Positions 15,921 through 23,648 are shown, counted from the first letter of the stretch. The stretch is DNA of 27,566 nucleotides from JACRLI01 sp035542815 (GCA_035542815.1 DATKKS010000102.1:1-27566); one strand, 5' to 3'. Numbers and translations are program-made. Notes: generated by a model from the sequence alone, not told the origin.

Positions 15921-15950
15921 TTGTGGCCGCCCGCGGGGCTCTGGTAAGAT
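15921..15950 (+). promoter_or_regulatory. Extended -10 promoter for the aldolase-phosphatase operon
   Basis: TTGTGG (15921-15926), an 18-base spacer ending in TGG, then TAAGAT (15945-15950). The TG one base before the -10 box is the extended -10 feature. Transcription would start near 15957, about 90 bases before the ATG at 16046. Confidence 0.5.
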
Positions 15951-16045
15951 CGCGTGCCTGAGATGGTGCGGCGAGGGGCGGGCCGCCGGGGCGCGACCCC
16001 GGGGTGGCCGCCGGCCCGCCGGTTCCCTGTCCTGCGGAGGTCGCG

Positions 16046-17470
16046 ATGGAAGCACACTCGATACAGGAGCTGGAGGCCCAGCTTCAGGGCATTCTGGACC
16101 TTCAGGGCCGGCCGGCGCGCGTGGCCGACGCGTCCGCGCTGCGCTCGCGCGGGGCGGAGGCGCTGGCCCGCGCCGCGGCGCTGTCCCCCGACGAGCCCAC
16201 CCGCAACCGCGCCCGCGCCCTGGCGCTCCAGGCGGCCGCGGCGGCGGGGATCTACCCCGCCAGCATCCAGGAGCTGTACGCGGCCCGCGGCCGGGGCCAG
16301 GTGCGCCCGTTCACCGCGGCGGCGATGAACCTGCGCTGCCTCACCTTCGACGTTGCCGCCGCCTGCTTCCGCGCGGCGCGCAAGCTGGAGGTGGGCGCGT
16401 TCCTGTTCGAGATCGCCCGGTCGGAGATGGCCTACACCTTCCAGCGGCCGGCGGAGTACACCGCGAGCCTCTTGTGCGCCGCCCTGAAGGAGGGCTGGCA
16501 GGGCCCGGTGTTCATCCAGGGGGACCACTTCCAGGCCAACTCCAAGAAGTACGCCGCCAACCCCGACGCCGAGATCCAGGAGGTGAAGAAGCTCGCCACC
16601 GAGGCCATCGCGGCGGGCTTCTACAACATCGACGTGGACACCTCCACCCTGGTGGATCTCTCCCAACCCACGGTGCCCGAGCAGCAGCGCGTCAACGGCG
16701 AGCGCTGCGCCGAGATCACCGCCCACGTGCGCGCGATGGAGCCGCCGGGCACCACCATCTCGGTGGGCGGCGAGATCGGGGAGGTGGGGGGCCACAACAG
16801 CAACGAGACCGAGCTGCGGGCGTTCATGGGCGAGTACCGCACCGCGCTGCGCAGGTACGGGCAGCTGGCGGGGATCAGCAAGATCTCCATCCAGACCGGC
16901 ACCTCCCACGGCGGGGTGCCGCTGCCCGACGGGTCGGTGGCGCAGGTGAAGCTGGACTTCGACACCCTGGGCCGGCTGTCGCGCCTGGCCCGCGAGGAGT
17001 TCGGGCTGGGCGGGGCGGTGCAGCACGGCGCCAGCACCCTGCCGGCCGAGGTGTTCAACCGCTTCCCGGAGCTGGAGACGGTGGAGATCCACCTGGCCAC
17101 CGAGTTCCAGAACATGGTGTACGACCACCCCGCCTTCCCGGCGGCGCTGCGGGCCGAGATGTACCAGTGGCTGCGCCAGAACGCGGCGGACGAGCGCAAG
17201 GCCGGCGACACCGACGAGCAGTTCTACTACAAGAGCCGCAAGAAGGCGCTGGGCCCGTTCAAGGGCCCGATGTGGAACCTGCCCCCGGCGACCCGGGAGG
17301 CCATCGCCGCGGCGCTGCAGGCCAAGTTTGAATACCTGTTCGGAAAGCTGGCGCTGCCCGGCACCGCGCCGCTGGTGGCCCGGCATGTCACCCGGCCGCA
17401 GGCCGAGCCCCGCGCGCAGGCCGCGCTGGCGCAGGCCGGGCGGGCGGAGGAGAGCCTGGAGGGAGAATGA
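16046..17470 (+). CDS. Class II fructose-bisphosphate aldolase
   Basis: 474 aa; the ATG at 16046 has GGAGG (16036-16040) five bases upstream. This is a class II (zinc) aldolase barrel. Visible features are Q-G-D160-H161-F (catalytic Asp and zinc His), Y-N-I-D-V-D-T-S-T-L, G-G-E243-I-G-E-V-G-G, zinc/phosphate-site H288 in G-T-S-H-G-G, and H327 in Q-H-G-A-S-T. It is longer than the usual 280-360 aa, with an N-terminal helical extension of about 110 residues and a C-terminal region of about 100 residues, as in the long bacterial/archaeal-like class II branch. The expected reaction is reversible condensation of DHAP and glyceraldehyde-3-phosphate. A related ketose-bisphosphate substrate (tagatose type) cannot be excluded, but coupling to fructose-bisphosphatase (4-base ATGA overlap) supports gluconeogenesis or the Calvin/pentose cycle. 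Confidence 0.85.
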   Translation: MEAHSIQELEAQLQGILDLQGRPARVADASALRSRGAEALARAAALSPDEPTRNRARALALQAAAAAGIYPASIQELYAARGRGQVRPFTAAAMNLRCLTFDVAAACFRAARKLEVGAFLFEIARSEMAYTFQRPAEYTASLLCAALKEGWQGPVFIQGDHFQANSKKYAANPDAEIQEVKKLATEAIAAGFYNIDVDTSTLVDLSQPTVPEQQRVNGERCAEITAHVRAMEPPGTTISVGGEIGEVGGHNSNETELRAFMGEYRTALRRYGQLAGISKISIQTGTSHGGVPLPDGSVAQVKLDFDTLGRLSRLAREEFGLGGAVQHGASTLPAEVFNRFPELETVEIHLATEFQNMVYDHPAFPAALRAEMYQWLRQNAADERKAGDTDEQFYYKSRKKALGPFKGPMWNLPPATREAIAAALQAKFEYLFGKLALPGTAPLVARHVTRPQAEPRAQAALAQAGRAEESLEGE

Positions 17471-18495
17471 GCTTCACCGCCCCCGAACTCCGCGGGCCCC
17501 ACACTTTCACGCTGGGGCGGTTCATCATGGAACAGGAGCGGCGGCACCCGGGAGCCAGTGGGGAGTTCTCCTCGCTGCTGCTGGACTTCACGCTGGCCGC
17601 CAAGATCATCACCCGCGAGGTCACCAAGGCCGGCCTGGTGAACATCCTGGGCTTCACCGGCACCGAGAACGTCCACGGCGAGAAGGTGCAGAAGCTGGAC
17701 GTGTTCGCCCACGACATCATCTACCGCAGCCTCGACCACACCGGCCAGCTGTGCGCCCTCACCAGCGAGGAGGAGGAGGGCATCCTCCACATCCCGGCAC
17801 AGTACCCGTGCGGGAAGTACGTGCTGAACTACGACCCGCTGGACGGGTCCTCGAACATCGACGCCAACGGGGCGATCGGCTCCATCTTCTCGGTGCACCG
17901 CCGGGTGACCGCCAGCGGCCGGGGCACCGAGGCCGACGTGCTGCAGCCGGGCTCGCGCCAGGTGGCTGCGGGCTACGTCCTGTGGGGGGCGAGCGTGATG
18001 CTGGTGTACACCGACCGGCACGGGGTGCACGGTTTCACCTACGACCCCAGCGTGGGCGAGTTCCTGCTCTCGCACGAGAACATCCGCACCCCCGAGCGGG
18101 GCGCCATCTACAGCTGCAACGAGGGGAACTACAACGCCTGGGAGGACGGCGTCCGGCGCTACGTGGACTACCTCAAGGGCGACACCAACGCCAACGGCCG
18201 GCCCTACAGCGGGCGCTACGTGGGCTCGCTGGTGGCGGACTTCCACCGCAACCTGCTGTACGGCGGGATCTACCTGTACCCGGGCGATCGCAAGAACCCG
18301 GACGGCAAGCTGCGCCTGCTGTACGAGGCCAGCCCGCTGGCCCTGGTGCTGGAGCAGGCCGGCGGGGCGGCCAGCGACGGGCGGCAGCGGATCCTCGACA
18401 TCCAGCCGCAGCGCCTGCACCAGCGCACGCCGCTGGTCCTGGGGAGCCCCCGGGACGTGGAGGAGGCCCAGGCGTTCATCGGGGGCCGGAAGTAG
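17467..18495 (+). CDS. fbp: Fructose-1,6-bisphosphatase class I
   Basis: 342 aa, normal for class I. The metal and phosphate motif D123-P-L-D126-G-S-S-N is present, preceded by L-D-V-F-A-H-D-I-I and followed by G-A-I-G-S-I-F-S and G-Y-V-L-W-G-A-S. The C-terminal K-L-R-L-L-Y-E-A-S-P and E-Q-A-G-G-A-A-S-D-G blocks are typical substrate-site segments. It hydrolyses fructose-1,6-bisphosphate to fructose-6-phosphate in gluconeogenesis, in the cytoplasm. Its ATG overlaps the aldolase stop, so the two consecutive gluconeogenic steps are made from one message. The ribosome site GGAGGGAG lies in the aldolase 3' end. No strong terminator follows at once. Confidence 0.95.
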   Translation: MSFTAPELRGPHTFTLGRFIMEQERRHPGASGEFSSLLLDFTLAAKIITREVTKAGLVNILGFTGTENVHGEKVQKLDVFAHDIIYRSLDHTGQLCALTSEEEEGILHIPAQYPCGKYVLNYDPLDGSSNIDANGAIGSIFSVHRRVTASGRGTEADVLQPGSRQVAAGYVLWGASVMLVYTDRHGVHGFTYDPSVGEFLLSHENIRTPERGAIYSCNEGNYNAWEDGVRRYVDYLKGDTNANGRPYSGRYVGSLVADFHRNLLYGGIYLYPGDRKNPDGKLRLLYEASPLALVLEQAGGAASDGRQRILDIQPQRLHQRTPLVLGSPRDVEEAQAFIGGRK

Positions 18496-19137
18496 CCCGC
18501 CCCGGAACGAGTCCTCGCGGCGTCTCCCGAAGCACTGCGGGTTCCGCTGACGCCCATGCACTATAGATTGCGTTGACGACGGCAAGGCCGTCCCGCGGCC
18601 GCCTGTCCGGCGGGCCAGGACGCCCCCGCGCCCCCCGCCCCGGCGAATCCACCAGCCATTGTCCCTTCAGGCGTTGCTGTCATCCTGAGAAGACGCCCTC
18701 ACCAGCGCCGTGCGGCCGGTCCGCAGCCGCGGGGCGACCCGGCACACCTCGCCGCGTCCTGAGTTTTCCGAATGCATCCAAACTGGGAGCGCCGAACGGA
18801 ATCGGCGCGTTCGACAACGACATTTCGAGTTCAGCACAACATCACCAGCTCGAGCTGACTGCATCCTGCCCGACCACAGGCTCGACACTGAGTGGGCCGG
18901 CTGCGGCTCCCGGGATCGGGGGGCGCCGCCGGCCTGCGTGGGGAGGGCGCGCATGACACTTCGGACCTGGTGACCGCGGGGCGGTTCCAGCCACGTCCCC
19001 CCCGCACGCGCCGCCGAGGCAGATCGCGTGCGGCTTGAAACCGAACCCCCGGGCGGCCCGATGTGTCGCGGGCGCGGGCCCGGGCCTGAGACTCGCAGAA
19101 GGACCATTCCCTCGCGTGAGGGGCAGGAGGCAGAGCA
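18496..19137. other. Long non-coding stretch before the PEP-CTERM gene
   Basis: About 640 bases with no credible gene: the ORFs here have shadow-like composition. GC is lower in about 18760-18870 than in flanking genes. Structures seen are a GACGGC/GCCGTC hairpin (18578-18592), a perfect 7-bp hairpin GCGCCGA/TCGGCGC with a 6-base loop (18789-18808) and a 12-bp palindrome CAGCTCGAGCTG (18846-18857). The first may end the fbp transcript but lacks a T-tract. The region could hold a promoter with regulator sites, a long leader RNA or gene remnants; I cannot pick one. A good AGGAGG (19125-19130) precedes the next gene. Confidence 0.5.
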
Positions 19138-20163
19138 ATGCGCGGGATCCTGATTGCAGCTGCACTGGTGGCTCTGGCCGCGAGCCCTGCGTTCGCCGCA
19201 TTCACGGGCAGCCTCTACTACAGCAACTTCGCGAACCACCACGTCTACCGTCTGGACGTCACGAGCAACGTGCCGGGCGCGACCACCGACCTGGCGGCGC
19301 TGCCGGGCGCGGACGGCCTGATGTTCAACCCGCTCAACTCGAGCCAGATCCTGGTGGGCGGCCAGGGCACCAACAACGTCTACAACATCGGCACCACCGG
19401 CGGCAGCTTCGGCCCCGTGAACACCACCTCGATCGTCAACGGCTCGTACCACCTCACCCAGTACTTCGCGCCCGTGGGGGCGCCCTCGCCGATGGTCGCG
19501 GGGCTCGCGGAGCCGGGGATCGTGGGCGCGCAGATCGTGACCAGCCCGGGCTACTCGGGGGTGGTTCCGAACACGGCGACGGTGGTGGACCTGATCACCG
19601 GAGTCGCCACCGCGCACACCATCTCGGGCATCGGCGAGGTGGCCGGGCTGCAGTCCAAGGGCACCACGCTGTACGCGGCCAACTCGAATGACGATGGTGT
19701 GGGGGGGTCGCTGTTCACGCTCAACCTGGCGACCAACACGGCCACCGGCGTGGGGGTGACCGGCAGCCACGACATCCACGGCCTGTGGCTGGACCAGAAG
19801 ACCGGCTGGCTCCTGGCCACCGGCATGAAGCACCTGGAGGCCATTGACATCAGCAGCGGCACGCCGACGCTGGTGTACGACTGGGACCTGAGCGCGTTGA
19901 TCCCGGAGTCCCCGTCCGATCAGGGGCACACCGACCAAGTGTCCTCCGACGCGTTCGGCAACGTGTTCGTGGCCGCCAACTCGGGCGAGATCATCTATGT
20001 GGACCTGAATGCCGCGACCCCCACGCCGATGATGCTCAAGGACGTGGGCCTGGGCCTGGATGACATCCTCACCGGCCCGAGCACGGTTCCCGAGCCCCGC
20101 ACGCTGCTGCTGGCCGGGCTGGGCCTGGTGGGCGCGGGCGTCCTGAAGCGCCGCTGGTCCTAG
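19138..20163 (+). CDS. PEP-CTERM sorting-domain protein with propeller-like body
   Basis: 341 aa. The start follows AGGAGG by seven bases. Residues 1-20 are a clean signal peptide cut near AFA-AF. The body has repeated strands with Y-x-L/I-D, N/G-rich turns and segments such as LYYSNFANHHVYRLD, TLYAANSNDDG and NVFVAANSGEIIYVD, like NHL/SMP-30-type propellers. The C-terminus is a textbook PEP-CTERM signal: V-P-E-P at 317-320, a 14-residue hydrophobic helix (323-336) and a final K-R-R cluster. Such proteins are cleaved and anchored by exosortase (EpsH) after export and are linked to extracellular polysaccharide. No exosortase is in this window. It ends 61 bases before a perfect 28-bp inverted repeat. 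Confidence 0.88.
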   Translation: MRGILIAAALVALAASPAFAAFTGSLYYSNFANHHVYRLDVTSNVPGATTDLAALPGADGLMFNPLNSSQILVGGQGTNNVYNIGTTGGSFGPVNTTSIVNGSYHLTQYFAPVGAPSPMVAGLAEPGIVGAQIVTSPGYSGVVPNTATVVDLITGVATAHTISGIGEVAGLQSKGTTLYAANSNDDGVGGSLFTLNLATNTATGVGVTGSHDIHGLWLDQKTGWLLATGMKHLEAIDISSGTPTLVYDWDLSALIPESPSDQGHTDQVSSDAFGNVFVAANSGEIIYVDLNAATPTPMMLKDVGLGLDDILTGPSTVPEPRTLLLAGLGLVGAGVLKRRWS

Positions 20164-20224
20164 GCGCCCGGGACCCCGGCGGGGCGCCGCGCGCCGGGCC
20201 CGCGCTGGATGGGCGAAAACGGAA

Positions 20225-20252
20225 GGGGGTGGCGGGACGTCCCGCCACCCCC
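20225..20252. terminator. Perfect 28-bp inverted repeat, probable bidirectional terminator
   Basis: GGGGGTGGCGGGAC (20225-20238) is followed at once by its exact reverse complement (20239-20252). It lies between the PEP-CTERM gene and the convergent acyl-CoA dehydrogenase gene. On the minus strand the stem is followed by TTCCGTTTTC, which suits termination of the dehydrogenase transcript; on the plus strand the tail is T-poor. Confidence 0.75.
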
Positions 20253-20286
20253 TCGGCTCGGTGGGCCCCGATCCGCCTGGGGCGGC

Positions 20287-21525
20287 CTACACCTTGGCCT
20301 CCTCCTTCGCCAGCGAGGCGGCGTCCACCCCCATCTGCGTCTCCTTGGGGATGTACGCCGAGAGGTGCTTCAGGCTGCTCAGCTCCTTGATCATGGCGCG
20401 CGCGATCACCAGGCGCTGGACCTGGTTGGTGCCCTCGTAGATCTGGGTGATCTTGGCGTCGCGCATGAACTTCTCGATCGGGTAGTCCCGCATGAAGCCG
20501 TATCCGCCGAAGAGCTGCACCGCCTGCGTGGTGATCTCCATGGCGGTGTCGGTGGCGAACATCTTGCACTGCGCGGCGAGCTTGCCGGTGTTCGGAGCGT
20601 TGGCCTCGGCCGCGCGGGCCGCGGCGTACACCAGCTGTCGGGCCGCCTCGAGCTTGGTGCCCATCTCGGCCAGCATCGCCTGGATCATCTGGAAGCTCAG
20701 GATGGTCTGGCCGAACTGGCAGCGCTCGGAGGTGTACACCAGGGCGTAGTCGAGCGCACCCTGGGCGATCCCGATGGCCTGCGAGGCCACCCCCGGGCGG
20801 GCGCGGTCGAGGGTCATCATGGCGTGCTTGAAGCCCAGCCCGGGCGTGCCGCCCAGGAGGTTCGACGCCGGCACCCGCACGTTCTCGAACCGGGTCTCGG
20901 TCACCGGCGCGGCCCGCACCCCCAGCTTGTCCTCGACCTTGGGGAAGCTCAGGCCCGGGGTGCCCTTCTCCACGATGAACGCGCTGACCCGGCGGGACTT
21001 GGACTCCGGGTCGGTCACCGCGAACACCGAGTAGATGTTGGCCGCACCGCCGTTGGTGGTCCACTTCTTCTCGCCGTTGAGCACGTAGCTGTCGCCGTCC
21101 TTCACCGCCCGCATCCGCAGCGAGCCGGCGTCGGACCCGGCGAACTTCTCCGACAGGCAAAACGCCGCCAGGTTCTCGCCGGTGCAGACCTTGGGCAGGT
21201 ACGTCTGCTTCTGTTCCTCGGTGCCCGCGAGCAGCAGCGGGAAGGTGCCCAGGGCGTTCACCGCGTACAGGACGCCCACCCCGCCGCACGCCCGCGACAG
21301 CTCCTCGACGCACACGCACAGGTCGATCAGCCGGCCCCCGACGCCCCCGAACTCCTTGGGCACCCAGACCTTCAGCAGGCCCGCCTTCGCCAGCTCGTCC
21401 TTGATCTCCCAGGGGTACTCCTGCAGCTGGTCGTACTTGGCCGCCAGCGGGCGCACCACGCGGTCCGCCAGGTCCTTCGCCACCTCGCGCCAGGGCGACA
21501 CTTCCAGGGGATTGACCTCGCTCAC
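20287..21525 (-). CDS. Acyl-CoA dehydrogenase
   Basis: 412 aa from the GTG at 21525, chosen because AGGAGG lies five bases upstream on the minus strand; the longer frame to 21660 adds a Pro/Arg-rich stretch foreign to the family. The N-terminal helical domain, the middle beta domain with FCLSEKFAGSDAGS and the W-T-T-N-G motif (FAD/substrate contacts), and the C-terminal helices with R-C-Q-F-G-Q are all present. The catalytic base is E364 in I-Y-E-G-T-N-Q-V-Q-R. This is the short/medium-chain or butyryl-CoA dehydrogenase type, which oxidises acyl-CoA to enoyl-CoA and passes electrons to ETF. It lies alone, without other beta-oxidation or ETF genes in the window. Chain length is not readable. 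Confidence 0.93.
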   Translation of the reverse strand: MSEVNPLEVSPWREVAKDLADRVVRPLAAKYDQLQEYPWEIKDELAKAGLLKVWVPKEFGGVGGRLIDLCVCVEELSRACGGVGVLYAVNALGTFPLLLAGTEEQKQTYLPKVCTGENLAAFCLSEKFAGSDAGSLRMRAVKDGDSYVLNGEKKWTTNGGAANIYSVFAVTDPESKSRRVSAFIVEKGTPGLSFPKVEDKLGVRAAPVTETRFENVRVPASNLLGGTPGLGFKHAMMTLDRARPGVASQAIGIAQGALDYALVYTSERCQFGQTILSFQMIQAMLAEMGTKLEAARQLVYAAARAAEANAPNTGKLAAQCKMFATDTAMEITTQAVQLFGGYGFMRDYPIEKFMRDAKITQIYEGTNQVQRLVIARAMIKELSSLKHLSAYIPKETQMGVDAASLAKEEAKV

Positions 21526-21687
21526 AGAGTCCTCCTTGCCGGGATTGCTCCAAGCTGAGGCGCCATTCTGGCACACGGGTGCGGCCGGCGCAACCGGCGC
21601 GCCGGGCGGCCCGGAAGGCTTACGCGTCCGCGCCGCGCGCTGCCGGGACCCGGCGCGCACCCCTTTTGCGCTTGCACCGGCCTGGGG

Positions 21688-21702
21688 TTTGGGCCAAATT
21701 GG
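21688..21702 (+). promoter_or_regulatory. Small overlapping dyads upstream of the 21752 gene
   Basis: TTTGG-G-CCAAA (21688-21698) overlaps CCAA-A-TTGG (21694-21702), an AT-rich island 50 bases before the start codon. A weak TTGCAC (21672-21677) lies 17 bases before CAAATT (21695-21700). It may be an operator or promoter; the support is weak. Confidence 0.3.
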
Positions 21703-21751
21703 TCGGGCGCGGCGGATGGACCGCTCCGACCTCGGACCTCAAGGAGGCAGC

Positions 21752-22489
21752 ATGAAACGAGTACTCGCCCTGGTGTGCCTGGGCCTGCTGGTGGCAGGCG
21801 GGGTGCTCGCCAGCCCCTGGACCGGCATGCAGAAGCTCATGACCAAGGGCTTCAGCGCGAACATGGTGATGGACGAGGTGGAGAAGGACGGCGGCAAGCT
21901 GGTGCTCCACTCCGAGTCCCAGGTGATCATGCTCAAGCACCGCATGCGGGTGGACATGGACCTCAGCAAGATGGAGACCGGCAAGAAGAAGGACAAGGAG
22001 GGCATGCCCCCGGGCCTGAGCAAGATGTGGATGCTGACCGACATGGACCGCAAGGTGATGGACACGGTCTACCCGGACAGCAAGATGTACATGGAGTCGG
22101 ACCTGAGCAAGCCGAACAAGATGAACAAGGCCCCGCGCCAGGACTGGTTCCGCAACCCCGACATGACTCTGGAGGACGTGGGCGCGGAGACGGTGGACGG
22201 CCACCCGTGCCGCAAGGTCAAGGCCACCTGGAAGTCGCAGGAGGGGGACGAGGCCGAGGAGCACGCCGCGTACATGTGGCTGGCCAAGGACCTCGAGGAG
22301 TTCCCGGTCAAGATCCAGCCCATCGACGAGAAGAGCGACAACATCTCCACGCTCACCTACAAGGACGTCAAGATCGGGCACGTGGACGAGAAGTCCCTGG
22401 AGGTGCCCGCCGGCTTCAAGAAGGGCGGCTTCATGGACCTCATGAAGGCCTCCATCAAGGGCCCGCGCCCGCACCCGTCCGGAGACTAG
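21752..22489 (+). CDS. Exported Met/Lys-rich DUF4412-like protein
   Basis: 245 aa; AAGGAGG (21741-21747) lies just before the ATG at 21752. Residues 1-20 are a signal peptide (KRVLALVCLGLLVAGGVLAS). The body alternates strands and ends with V-D-G-H-P-C-R-K-V-K, Y-M-W-L-A-K-D-L-E-E-F-P-V-K and V-P-A-G-F-K-K. This is the LolA/LolB-like beta-sheet pattern of DUF4412 proteins, whose function is unknown. It has about 21 Met (8-9%) and many Lys and Asp, unlike its Ala/Arg-rich neighbours. The Cys in the signal segment is not in a convincing lipobox. It is probably periplasmic or outer-membrane associated. A strong terminator follows. DUF4412 is my best match, not certain. Confidence 0.75.
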   Translation: MKRVLALVCLGLLVAGGVLASPWTGMQKLMTKGFSANMVMDEVEKDGGKLVLHSESQVIMLKHRMRVDMDLSKMETGKKKDKEGMPPGLSKMWMLTDMDRKVMDTVYPDSKMYMESDLSKPNKMNKAPRQDWFRNPDMTLEDVGAETVDGHPCRKVKATWKSQEGDEAEEHAAYMWLAKDLEEFPVKIQPIDEKSDNISTLTYKDVKIGHVDEKSLEVPAGFKKGGFMDLMKASIKGPRPHPSGD

Positions 22490-22521
22490 GCCGGGCGGCC
22501 GAGACCCCCTGGTTGCCGAAG

Positions 22522-22559
22522 TGCCCTCCGTGGGCCGGATCCGCGGAGGGCATTTCGTT
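22522..22559 (+). terminator. Intrinsic terminator after the 21752 gene
   Basis: TGCCCTCCG (22522-22530) pairs with CGGAGGGCA (22544-22552), a 9-bp perfect stem with a 13-base loop, followed by TTTCGTT. It lies 33 bases after the stop. Confidence 0.75.
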
Positions 22560-22946
22560 GGGCGGCCGGGGGCGAGTTTGCCGGGCCTGGGATCGCCGGG
22601 AGTGAAATCCTAAGGCAATATTGGAAAATGAGTTATGGACGCGCTGCGGAGACCGCCCGGCCGGCGATGCGGGACGGCTGCGCAGGGCTCCGGGGCCGTC
22701 GCCCGGACCGGTTCGGGCCGCGGCCCGCGCCGCTCAGGAATCTTGTTCTTCCAGGGAACCCGGCGGGGGGTTCGTGCGTCCGAGAATATGAGCCGGCAGG
22801 ACGGCGGGCGCCATCGCCAGTGCGTCAGGGCTTGCCTGCCCGGCATCCTCTTCTTCATGTCCGGTCGAGGTGGACCGTATCCGGGCTGCGTCATCCTCGC
22901 TCCGACCCGCGGGCCTCAGACTCACCCCTCAGAAGGAGTTCGCGGA
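22560..22946 (+). other. Intergenic leader of the Spy-like gene
   Basis: About 390 bases between the terminator and the Spy-like ATG. An AT-rich island (22606-22635) with CAATATTG lies near its start and could hold a promoter. A possible ECF promoter lies at 22754-22780. A small ORF from 22628 looks spurious, with Arg/Pro-rich shadow composition and no ribosome site. Confidence 0.45.
22754..22780 (+). promoter_or_regulatory. Candidate ECF-sigma promoter
   Basis: GGGAACC (22754-22760), a 16-base spacer, then CGTC (22777-22780) match the GGAAC-N16-CGTC pattern of many extracytoplasmic-function sigma factors. Transcription would give a leader of about 160 bases. An overlapping GAACCC/GGGTTC dyad (22756-22773) is also present. 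The match may be chance in GC-rich DNA. Confidence 0.4.
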
Positions 22947-23570
22947 ATGAGCCATAGAATCGTGTGGACCGTTGCGCTCGCGCTGGCGGCCCTGGCCGGG
23001 CCGGCCAGCGCGCAGCGCGAGGGCGGGCCCGCCGCAGGCGCGGCGCCCCCCGGGCGCGCGGCGTTCGCCGAGCGGCTGCACCTGACCGACGCGCAGAAGG
23101 CCCAGTTGAGGCAGCAGTGGTTCGCCGCCGCCCACCGCCGGGTGGAGCTGGGCGCCAAGCTGGCCGATGCCCGGCTGCGCCTGCGCGAGCTGATGACCGC
23201 CGACAAGCTGGACGAGACCGCCGTCCGGGCCCAGGCCCGGGCCTTGGGCGATCTGCAGGGCCAGATGGTCCAGGCCCGGATCGAGAACCGCCTGGGGATG
23301 CTCGGCGTCTTGACGGCCGAGCAGCGGGAGACGCTCCGCGAGCTGCGCCCGGGCCTGGGAGCGGGACGCGGGGCGGGCCGGATGCGCAGGATGCCCGGGA
23401 TGGGACCCCGCCGCGGGCATGGAGCGGGACCCACGGGTTGGCTGGAGGACGAGGGACCGCCAGGTCCCGGTCCGGATGGGGACATGAGGATGTTCCGCCT
23501 GCCCCCGGACGGTCCGCCGGACCTCCCGCCGCCGCCTGAGGATCCCGAGGCGGGCTCCGGACCCGAATAG
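22947..23570 (+). CDS. Spy/CpxP-like periplasmic protein
   Basis: 207 aa; AAGGAG (22933-22938) precedes the ATG at 22947. Residues 1-22 are a signal peptide (ending ASAQ). The helical core has two LTxxQ motifs, L46-T-D-A-Q50 and L122-T-A-E-Q126, the hallmark of the Spy/CpxP/ZraP group of periplasmic chaperones and metal-stress sensors. The C-terminal third is different: a Met/Arg/His-rich segment (RMRRMPGMGPRRGHG) and then an acidic Pro-rich tail ending in PPPPEDPEAGSGPE. The core would form the curved helical hairpin dimer; the tail may bind metal or a partner. No two-component or sigma/anti-sigma genes are in the window. A strong terminator follows. Confidence 0.82.
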   Translation: MSHRIVWTVALALAALAGPASAQREGGPAAGAAPPGRAAFAERLHLTDAQKAQLRQQWFAAAHRRVELGAKLADARLRLRELMTADKLDETAVRAQARALGDLQGQMVQARIENRLGMLGVLTAEQRETLRELRPGLGAGRGAGRMRRMPGMGPRRGHGAGPTGWLEDEGPPGPGPDGDMRMFRLPPDGPPDLPPPPEDPEAGSGPE

Positions 23571-23599
23571 CGCCGGCGCCGGCCGGATTGCAGCACCGG

Positions 23600-23637
23600 A
23601 TGCCCCCGGGCATTTGCCGCCCGGGGGCATTGCCATT
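23600..23637 (+). terminator. Intrinsic terminator after the Spy-like gene
   Basis: ATGCCCCCGGG (23600-23610) pairs with CCCGGGGGCAT (23620-23630), an 11-bp perfect stem with a 9-base loop. The tail TGCCATT is a poor U-tract but the stem is very strong. It ends 18 bases before the next ATG, so some read-through could be allowed. Confidence 0.65.
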
Positions 23638-23648
23638 AGGGTGGGACC

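Noticed and set aside
15766..16045. Lysine riboswitch before lysA
   Set aside because: None of the conserved lysine-aptamer core is seen and the gap is dominated by GC repeats.
18738..18756. Second sigma54-like CGGCAC...GC before the PEP-CTERM gene
   Set aside because: GG-to-GC spacing is off by one and the -24 box is not TGGCA.
18573..18956. ORF of 127 codons in the long gap
   Set aside because: No ribosome site, low-complexity Pro/Arg/Ala composition and no recognisable motif.
21569..21582. Sigma54-like TGGCAC...TGC
   Set aside because: Only nine bases separate the GG and GC pairs, where ten are required.
22628..22957. Small ORF of 109 codons after the terminator
   Set aside because: No ribosome site, Arg/Pro-rich shadow-like composition and overlap with the true Spy-like start.
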